Source of the DNA: Aureispira sp.
GTDB taxonomy: Bacteria > Bacteroidota > Bacteroidia > Chitinophagales > Saprospiraceae
Direction of reading: 5' to 3'
NCBI GenBank assembly: GCA_024222455.1
Contig: JAAEPD010000199.1
Span: 1 to 43,639 of the forward strand
Length of the DNA: 43,639 nucleotides
Positions 9,079-15,355 of this stretch are shown one piece after another; within the stretch, counting starts at the first letter, position 1; every line of letters starts with the position of its first letter. Below the pieces are notes generated by a model. It did no database searches, was not told where the DNA came from, and saw only the letters and a program-made list of their open reading frames with translations. The position numbers were made by a program, and so were the translations under genes.

Positions 9079-11610
9079 CTACCGCCTCAAGATTGTGCAC
9101 CCATTTAGGATGGCACCATTTCCATCATTAAGATTAATTAAATAATAATAATAGCCCTCAGGAAGATCTCTGCCATTAAATTTACCATCCCAATCATTCT
9201 TATAATCTGTAGCTCTTAACACTCGATTTCCCCATCTATTAAAGACTAAAATCTCATGATCAGGGTATTGTGTTAGGCCTTTTATTACAAAAAAGTCATT
9301 AAACCCATCTCCATTAGGAGAAAACCCATCATATACAATCAGAGAATCTATGCACTGACGTTCTATTATAACAATGGCTGTACTTACTCCTGCCCCATTA
9401 TCCAATCTATATTCAAATGAATCTTTCCCACAAAAATCAGCATCAGGTGTATAAGTAAACTCACAATCATTTTGTGATATATTTCCGGAACTAGGTGCAG
9501 ATAATAAAGCTATAGAAAAACTGCTCGTAAATATAGAATCATTGTCACAAACATTAACAACAGCATTACTTTGCCCATCTTGTAGGGTTATGGCATCATC
9601 ATATGCTTGAGGTGTTGGTATTGGAGGCACTACTTCTATGAATACATAAGTAGTATCACATACACCTGTGTTGGAACAAACTACTATACAAGCCAAATCA
9701 CTACCTTCACTATTCCCTGTAAAAGTTATGCAATTTCCCGAAATCGAAAAGGTAGCATTTCCAGTCCCTGCTGCTGCACAATTATTAACTGTAGTATTCA
9801 CATTAGGCACTTGACTCAAATCTATATTACAATTCTGCTTACTAGTTCCTAACACTACTGTATCTCTAATCGTGCTAGACTGAATGCAATACAATTCTAT
9901 GCTAGTTGTATCTTTGCAATTTGTGCTATTCTCTGTTACAACTAAGGAATAAGTGCCTGTAGAACTAAAATTAAGAACAGTGCCTTTTGCACTTGTTTGC
10001 GTAATTGTTGGGGGTACAGAACTAGAGGGCTGACCACTACAATTGATAACTAAATTCCCATAAGAAACTTGATCATTCCCATTGTTATTACCTAACACAA
10101 TATTAGTACCAGATAAAGCCCAAGCTGTACTTCCATCCCAAGAATTTAGTTGAGCAACTATTCCACTAATCCCATTAACAGTCTGAGGACCAAAGGTAAT
10201 ACCATTCAATACCCATTGAATCGACAAAGTTCCAGTACAGTTGACAGCAGCTGAGCCATCATAAGTGATTTCTCGAACTAACTTACATGCACTAGTAGAT
10301 CCATTGTAAGTACTTCCATTTAAACTTAGGTTATAATCACTTAAACTAGTAAAAGGAACATCTATACAAAGGTCTATATTATTACAGTCATTCACCTGTT
10401 CGGTATACTGTGGTGGCAAAGGGTCTAAAACGCAAGTAGTTGGAATAATTTGGATAATAAAGACTGCTGTATCACAATAGGCTACAGGCACTCCACTATC
10501 ACAAAACTGTATACAAAATGTATCTGTCGTTAACCCTGTGGAGGTTGTTGGTGGAGTGTAGTTAATGCAACCTGTAGTACTATTAAAGTTTAATGTACCT
10601 AAGGTATCTTGTACACAAACTAAATCTGTATAACTGGTGATTGCTCCTGGCAATTGACTGCCAAACACGCAGGTATCAATAGGCGCTCCGCCAGCTGTAA
10701 CTTGGATAATAATTGTATCTGGTTTAGGATGAATGTTCACAACTACAACCATTGTATCACAAAATCCCTGATTATCACATATTGCCAAACATACAGTATC
10801 AACGCCTGCTACTCCACCTGTTGTATAATCAATACAGCCTGTAGTGCTGTTAATATTATTAATAGTTAGCTGTCCTAGGGTAGAACAATTCAAGTTTGTA
10901 GCAGATTGCACTGCCCCATTAAAGACTGAAAGGTCGGGACAATATGTTTGACTAACATCTGTTGAGGTCTGCAACACAATGGTATCAATTGGTGACCGTA
11001 CGGCCAAAATCACTACTGCTGTATCACAAAATCCTTGATCATCACAAAAAGCCCAACAAATAGTATCATTTCCAATGGTATTGGGCGAAGTATAGTCAAA
11101 ACAAGCATTTCCTGTACTATTAATTGTTCCTTGTATAGAGCTGCAATTTAGGTTGGTAAACGAGTTAATATTGCCTGGCAATGCTGTTGTGTCTACACAA
11201 ATAGTGGTATTTTGGCCTAAAGCAACGATATGTGTTGAGGTGTCGACCAAAGACTGTATATCAAAGATTAGTATAGTTGTATCACAAATACCTCCTCCAT
11301 CGCAGACTTGCACACAGATGGTATCTGTTCCAACAAAAGTTCCTGCAGTATAGGTTACGCAACCATCCAACAAGATAGGCGCTACTGTTCCATTATTAGC
11401 GGCTCCTGGGCAAATATTAAACACAGAAAGCACATTTCCTGGAACATTATTGGTATCTACACAATAGGTAACTACACTATCTGTATAAACAGGAACAACA
11501 ACTTGTTGTGTACTATTAGTAAGCGCTTGAGCGGTGGGTGCTATCGAAAAAAAAGAGAGCAGTAGCACTAAAGTTTTTAGTATTGTCCAGTAATGTCTAG
11601 TTAGTTGCAT
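9079..11610 (-). CDS. T9SS-secreted multidomain protein with CHU_C (gliding-motility type) C-terminus
   Basis: A signal peptide (1-29, ending AQA) is followed by at least five similar modules of 85-95 residues at about 35-390 and 585-665. Each ends in a Cys-rich strand pattern such as DTVCLAICDNQGFCDTMVV. A distinct Ig-like segment spans about 395-580. A bacterial cadherin-like domain (about 670-755) contains AYDDAITLQDG and FTYTPDADFCGKDSF. The last ~85 residues are a CHU_C domain (FSPNGDGFNDFF, then VFNRWGN, then WDGKFNG and LPEGYYYY). In this family that domain is the type-B T9SS sorting signal, so the product should be exported across the outer membrane and be surface-attached or released. 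Regular Cys pairs suggest disulfides in each module. A near-match to the -7 element (CATATTTG, one mismatch, 11650-11657) lies 40 nt upstream. The ligand is unknown; adhesion is a guess. Confidence 0.92.
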   Translation of the reverse strand: MQLTRHYWTILKTLVLLLSFFSIAPTAQALTNSTQQVVVPVYTDSVVTYCVDTNNVPGNVLSVFNICPGAANNGTVAPILLDGCVTYTAGTFVGTDTICVQVCDGGGICDTTILIFDIQSLVDTSTHIVALGQNTTICVDTTALPGNINSFTNLNCSSIQGTINSTGNACFDYTSPNTIGNDTICWAFCDDQGFCDTAVVILAVRSPIDTIVLQTSTDVSQTYCPDLSVFNGAVQSATNLNCSTLGQLTINNINSTTGCIDYTTGGVAGVDTVCLAICDNQGFCDTMVVVVNIHPKPDTIIIQVTAGGAPIDTCVFGSQLPGAITSYTDLVCVQDTLGTLNFNSTTGCINYTPPTTSTGLTTDTFCIQFCDSGVPVAYCDTAVFIIQIIPTTCVLDPLPPQYTEQVNDCNNIDLCIDVPFTSLSDYNLSLNGSTYNGSTSACKLVREITYDGSAAVNCTGTLSIQWVLNGITFGPQTVNGISGIVAQLNSWDGSTAWALSGTNIVLGNNNGNDQVSYGNLVINCSGQPSSSVPPTITQTSAKGTVLNFSSTGTYSLVVTENSTNCKDTTSIELYCIQSSTIRDTVVLGTSKQNCNIDLSQVPNVNTTVNNCAAAGTGNATFSISGNCITFTGNSEGSDLACIVVCSNTGVCDTTYVFIEVVPPIPTPQAYDDAITLQDGQSNAVVNVCDNDSIFTSSFSIALLSAPSSGNISQNDCEFTYTPDADFCGKDSFEYRLDNGAGVSTAIVIIERQCIDSLIVYDGFSPNGDGFNDFFVIKGLTQYPDHEILVFNRWGNRVLRATDYKNDWDGKFNGRDLPEGYYYYLINLNDGNGAILNGCTILRR

Positions 11611-11957
11611 ATCTACGGTATTAAAAGTGTCCTTGGGTTTTTAACGTTGCAAATATGTTTTTTGCTGCTAATTCTAATGAATTACAATCCACTTCCTCCA
11701 AGTTTTCATTAATAAATAAATCTATTATGCATAGCATGATCACGATGCTATACTTAAAAGAAGCATTTATTACTTCTATTAGTTACAATAAAAATAAAAT
11801 CCTTACGATTTATTGAGAAACAATTTTGTAGTCTTATGCTCTAATGTACATTATGTTTTCAAAAAATCGAAAAGATAACCTTAGTAACCCTCAAAAAAAG
11901 TTGCTCTTCCCTAAAATAGGAAAAGCCTTTCCAAAGGAAAGGCTTTTCTAAAATATG
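11611..11957. other. Spacer between the CHU_C gene and the tRNA pair
   Basis: The sequence is AT-rich with no ORF of note. It contains only the possible -7 element at 11650-11657 for the gene to its left and the tRNA terminator at 11920-11948. Confidence 0.6.
11920..11948 (-). terminator. Intrinsic terminator of the tRNA-Lys operon
   Basis: A 13-bp perfect stem (11920-11932 with 11936-11948) closes on a 3-nt loop. On the minus strand it is followed by a T-rich stretch ending TATTTTAG. It lies 10 nt past the 3' end of the distal tRNA. Confidence 0.85.
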
Positions 11958-12030
11958 TGATCCCGCTGGGATTCGAACCCAGGACCCTTTGATTAAAAGT
12001 CAAATGCTCTACCAACTGAGCTACGGAATC
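11958..12030 (-). tRNA. tRNA-Lys (anticodon TTT), distal copy
   Basis: A 73-nt cloverleaf read on the minus strand. The 7-bp acceptor stem GATTCCG/CGGGATC has one G-U pair. The D arm is GCTCAGTTGGTAGAGC, the anticodon loop is CTTTTAA (anticodon TTT), and the T arm contains GGTTCGAATCC. The discriminator is A and no CCA is encoded. It is identical over all 73 nt to the copy at 12072. It is second in the transcript and lies 41 nt after the first copy. Confidence 0.97.
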
Positions 12031-12031
12031 T

Positions 12032-12178
12032 CCGCTTTAGTAAATATAAATCATACCAAGTATTATGGTTGTGATCCCGCTGGGATTCGAACCCAGGACC
12101 CTTTGATTAAAAGTCAAATGCTCTACCAACTGAGCTACGGAATCAACCGTGTTTTTCAACACTTATCTACTAAAGCGG
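12032..12178 (-). repeat. 11-bp inverted repeat enclosing the first tRNA-Lys
   Basis: CCGCTTTAGTA at 12032-12042 is the exact reverse complement of TACTAAAGCGG at 12168-12178. The arms lie 23 nt before and 29 nt after the proximal tRNA. In the primary transcript they could pair to close the whole pre-tRNA inside a stem, as processing stems do around rRNAs. Function is inferred. Confidence 0.55.
12072..12144 (-). tRNA. tRNA-Lys (anticodon TTT), proximal copy
   Basis: Sequence identical to the copy at 11958-12030: anticodon TTT in loop CTTTTAA, no encoded CCA, 73 nt. It is the first gene of the pair, 38 nt downstream of a consensus Bacteroidota promoter. Perfect identity indicates recent duplication or gene conversion. 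Confidence 0.97.
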
Positions 12179-12181
12179 TTG

Positions 12182-12214
12182 CAAATATAGCGATTAAAGA
12201 ATCTATTTTACAAA
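12182..12214 (-). promoter_or_regulatory. Bacteroidota sigma-A promoter of the tRNA-Lys pair
   Basis: On the minus strand TTTG (12214-12211), a 21-nt spacer and TATATTTG (12189-12182) match the TTTG/TAnnTTTG consensus known for Bacteroidota. Transcription would start near 12175, at the outer arm of the inverted repeat. It is the only promoter in the window where I see both elements. Confidence 0.65.
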
Positions 12215-12290
12215 CATTTTAGCTCTTTTTTTTTCAAAATTTTTACAACCGTTCATAAGTCACTTTTAAAGAAGAACTTATGACTTTAAA

Positions 12291-12902
12291 TTATTTTATA
12301 ATTAAACCAGTAGCATCCAATTTATATTCCACCTTTGGTTCTGTAATTGCAGCAATTTCCTCTTTAGTCGCTCCTTTATCTTCAGCAAAATGCTGTAACA
12401 TCTCTACAGAAGTTTCACTTTTGTATGCATTTCCTGCCACAACAACTGTTTTTCCAGTCAAATCTTTAGGCACAAAAAAGTCATGATTAGTATTAATAAA
12501 AATTTCTTTGCCATCATCTGTAGCCAATTTCAACCAACATCCAGCTGCTTGACATACTTCAGAAACTTTACCTTCTAATTTAGTTGGTAATGCTTGTATA
12601 GTAGTTTCTTCGTCTACTTTTACTTCTTCTAGTCCTTCACCTGCTTCTACCTTAGCCAAAACATCTGCTAATGCAGTCGCTTCTTCCACTGTAATTGTTT
12701 CACCAAAATGTACACCATCGCCTTTATCTGCTTCATGATCGTGGTCGTGATCATGGTCATGTCCTGCGTGGTCGTGATCGTGGCCATCATGGTCATGATT
12801 GTGTTCAGTATCCTCTCCACCTCTATTCTCTGTAGTTGTTGCATCATTGCCACATGCTGCAAAGGTAATAGCTAGTGCTATTAGTGTTAAATAACGTAAC
12901 AT
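12291..12902 (-). CDS. DUF4920 lipoprotein with His/Asp-rich metal-binding linker
   Basis: The start is placed at ATG 12902 (MLRYLTLIALAITFAAC), which gives a textbook lipoprotein signal with Cys at residue 17. A longer frame opens 14 codons upstream. A linker at about 20-60 has roughly a dozen His alternating with Asp (HDHDHAGHDHDHDHDH). The C-terminal ~120 residues match DUF4920: a CQAAGCWLKL motif, then IFINTNHDFFVP, then a Val-rich strand and VEMLQHFAEDKGA. That family is an OB-fold-like periplasmic or outer-membrane lipoprotein domain of unknown role. The His/Asp run is a credible zinc, copper or nickel buffer. A -7 element TATCTTTG lies 57 nt upstream. The domain is clear; the metal role is inferred from composition. 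Confidence 0.9.
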   Translation of the reverse strand: MLRYLTLIALAITFAACGNDATTTENRGGEDTEHNHDHDGHDHDHAGHDHDHDHDHEADKGDGVHFGETITVEEATALADVLAKVEAGEGLEEVKVDEETTIQALPTKLEGKVSEVCQAAGCWLKLATDDGKEIFINTNHDFFVPKDLTGKTVVVAGNAYKSETSVEMLQHFAEDKGATKEEIAAITEPKVEYKLDATGLIIK

Positions 12903-12958
12903 AATAATTGATTGTGTTTGATATAAAAATACGCTGTAGTACACAGCTTTTTACAGTG

Positions 12959-12966
12959 CAAAGATA
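12959..12966 (-). promoter_or_regulatory. -7 promoter element for the DUF4920 gene
   Basis: TATCTTTG on the minus strand is an exact TAnnTTTG match, followed by C as is common in this phylum. No -33 TTTG is seen at the right spacing. Confidence 0.45.
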
Positions 12967-13049
12967 AGGAATATATTAGACATTATTACGAATAGATTTG
13001 TAAGGAGTAACAAATATCTTTTTCCAACTATTTTTATAATAATGTCTTT

Positions 13050-14282
13050 TTACCGACTAAAATATTTTTTCTTTAGGTCGTTAAGCTTATTATTTAAAGC
13101 ATTGGTGGCATCCTCATAGGTATTGTGTAAGGTTTGGCCTTGCTCTTTTAGTTCTGCTTTTATTTTATCATAAATTTCATCACCATTTTCGATCAAATGT
13201 TGACTACCATCTTTTATTTGTTTTACCACAGCATCTCCAATAGCATCATAATCTACGGTTAGCTCTACCTCTCCTCCAGCACCAGCCTCTACAGCCAATC
13301 CTAGATCAACTTTTACGGTCACCTCTCCATCCTTCCACTCAAAACCACCAGCACTCTCGACTCCCACACCTGTAACAGCCTTACCTGTTGCTGAAATACT
13401 CACTAATTCTTCCCCCTCTGACTGAATACTACCTTCTATAGTCCCTTCCACCCCAGCTTCGGCTAAAGCAGCCAATCTATACTCGCCTTTCACTTCATCC
13501 TTACTAATCACTAGATTAGCTTCAGCAGTAGCCTCAGCTTTTGCATAAGCCTTTCCATCTGCTTCTACATTGGCTGTCAAATCATCACCTACTATCTGCA
13601 ACTCTCCTTCTGCATGTACATTCACATTCACTTCTACTTCTGCAGTAGCCTCTAGTTCTGCTTTGACTAGAGTAAGTGTACTCAAATCAAACAATTTAAT
13701 ATCAGCACTCACATTTGCCTTAGCAACAGCCAAGACTTGCAACTGTGCTTCTAGGCTCAAATATTTAGTTTTATATTCTGCATTTACTTCCAAAGAGCTT
13801 TCACTGATCACACCTGCATCAATCAACACATTCACTCCTTCTAATACCGATTCTAACTCTGCTGTCATCTTAAAACTAGCCTCATTATGCGTTTGAGCAG
13901 TTCCTTCTACTTTCAGATTGCCTTTTCGAGCTTTGACTGTTTTGTAAGCATCTGCGTAAGCTTTTATTTCGTATTCTAATTTTGTTAAGTCAGCCGAACT
14001 TATGGTTTCTACAGCTGCATCTACTTTAGAATCTACCTCATTGGTGTCCCAAAAGCCATCTGCCTGTTTATTTTTTTGTAGTTTTTTAGCTGCATCATTA
14101 TGCAACACTAAGGCTTTCTCTGTTTGTTTACTAATAATGTAATACTTCTGAGCCTTTTTGAAGATTGGAGATTCTTTGGATTTTATTAATCCTGCTTTTT
14201 TAGCAACTTGTACATATTTTTTAGCAAGAATTTGGAGTCTTGCCAAAGCCTGTAACTGCTTTGGAGTAGGTTGGTTAGCCAT
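13050..14282 (-). CDS. Unrecognised Ala/Glu/Val-rich amphipathic protein
   Basis: I do not recognise a named family. There is no signal peptide. Residues 1-80 are helical and strongly basic (many Lys, e.g. KKYVQVAKKAGLIKSK). The middle (about 110-360) alternates hydrophobic and acidic residues every second position (EATAEVEVNVNVHAEGELQI) and is rich in Ala, Gly, Val and Glu, which predicts long amphipathic beta strands. A Gly-rich stretch follows (GLAVEAGAGGEVELTV). The end (about 365-410) is an amphipathic helix finishing KKKYFSR. The layout recalls Ala/Gly-rich membrane-inserting regions seen in some toxins and contractile-injection cargo, but that resemblance is by eye only. It stands alone between the DUF4920 lipoprotein and the acyltransferase gene. 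It could equally be a structural cytoplasmic protein. Confidence 0.8.
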   Translation of the reverse strand: MANQPTPKQLQALARLQILAKKYVQVAKKAGLIKSKESPIFKKAQKYYIISKQTEKALVLHNDAAKKLQKNKQADGFWDTNEVDSKVDAAVETISSADLTKLEYEIKAYADAYKTVKARKGNLKVEGTAQTHNEASFKMTAELESVLEGVNVLIDAGVISESSLEVNAEYKTKYLSLEAQLQVLAVAKANVSADIKLFDLSTLTLVKAELEATAEVEVNVNVHAEGELQIVGDDLTANVEADGKAYAKAEATAEANLVISKDEVKGEYRLAALAEAGVEGTIEGSIQSEGEELVSISATGKAVTGVGVESAGGFEWKDGEVTVKVDLGLAVEAGAGGEVELTVDYDAIGDAVVKQIKDGSQHLIENGDEIYDKIKAELKEQGQTLHNTYEDATNALNNKLNDLKKKYFSR

Positions 14283-14359
14283 AGTTTTGTATCTATTAGA
14301 GGTTTGGGAAAAATGTAAGGTCCAATATACTCTTTTTTATCCAAAAATAAAAGCATTTT

Positions 14360-15346
14360 TTAGTTCAACTTCTTAGTCCAAGTTTGGAAAGGCTTTTCAA
14401 TTATTTTATACATCAACCATGCTGAAAATAAACTTACTAATAAAGCTGCTATAATTAGAAAAGTATTAGCAACATCTCCACTCACAAAGTTCTGACTAAA
14501 ATCGAGCACTAATGAAGCGCCAATAGGGATATGCAATAAATACAGGCTATAAGATACTTTCCCCAACCATTGTCCCAAATTCCCCAAGCCTTTTCCTTGA
14601 GCAATCCAGCACAGAGAGGCTAATGCAACGAGTGCAGTTGCAAGATTGTGGTAATAAAATAGTAGAGCAACAGAGAGGATCAAAAAGGAGATACTCTCTC
14701 TTTGATTTAAGAGTTTTTCGTGGTGCATAAAAAATAAGATACCTACAGAAAATAATGGTGCATAATGAAACAACCAAATCTCTGATAATGGTATCAAAAT
14801 CAGACTTATCCAAAGACTTGTAGAAGCTATTCGCAACCATTTGTTGGGATGTACCAATAGAACTAAATACAGGCCTATAAACAGGTAAAATTGAAATTCA
14901 ATAGCTAAAGTCCAAAATACAGGGTTAAGCCAATATTCGCCTTCTACAAAAGGGACTAAATAGCCTATATGCCAAGCTAAATTTGCCCAATCAATCGAAA
15001 AAACCTGTGTAGAATATGGGGAAAAGGTAGCTGCCGCCCATCTAAGAGCTAACAAAGTTATGATACTGATTATATAAGGTGGTTCTAACCGAATTAGTCG
15101 CTTGAGAATAAATTGAGGGTAAGCGTTAATTTTATGTTTTTTGTGATATAAAGTATAGGGTAAAATAAATCCTGATATGACAAAGAAAGCTTGTACTCCA
15201 TACTTACCATAAAAACTAAGGTTTCTAACCCAAAGATCTTCTGACCAAAAGGCACTAAAATGAAAAATACATACCGATAAAGCAGCTATTCCTCTCAAGG
15301 ATTGAACAGTCTTCCAGTATCGATATGTATTCTTAGATTCAGCCAT
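14360..15346 (-). CDS. Acyltransferase-3 family membrane protein (OafA/YrhL-like)
   Basis: It opens with the family signature SLRGIAALSVCIFHFSAFW, followed by YGVQAFFVISGFILP, the basic loop FILKRLIRLEPPY, and near the end KVSYSLYLLHIP. About ten hydrophobic segments span residues 15-320, and 328 residues is a normal length. The family transfers acyl groups, usually acetyl or succinyl, from the cytoplasm to sugars of surface polysaccharides, lipids or antibiotics. The conserved His of the first helix (FHF) is present. The gene starts 9 nt after the stop of the TonB-dependent receptor at 15356, so the two are probably cotranscribed and translationally coupled. The substrate is unknown; modification of an envelope glycan is most likely. 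Confidence 0.9.
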   Translation of the reverse strand: MAESKNTYRYWKTVQSLRGIAALSVCIFHFSAFWSEDLWVRNLSFYGKYGVQAFFVISGFILPYTLYHKKHKINAYPQFILKRLIRLEPPYIISIITLLALRWAAATFSPYSTQVFSIDWANLAWHIGYLVPFVEGEYWLNPVFWTLAIEFQFYLFIGLYLVLLVHPNKWLRIASTSLWISLILIPLSEIWLFHYAPLFSVGILFFMHHEKLLNQRESISFLILSVALLFYYHNLATALVALASLCWIAQGKGLGNLGQWLGKVSYSLYLLHIPIGASLVLDFSQNFVSGDVANTFLIIAALLVSLFSAWLMYKIIEKPFQTWTKKLN

Positions 15347-15355
15347 TAAGGTTGT

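Noticed and set aside
11989-12222. Open frame across both tRNA genes
   Set aside because: It reads the antisense of two identical tRNA-Lys genes, which explains its internal repeat; it is a known kind of false protein.
12245-12285. Weak hairpin (CATAAGT / ACTTATG) after the DUF4920 gene
   Set aside because: On the coding strand it is followed by A-rich rather than T-rich sequence, so it is not called a terminator.
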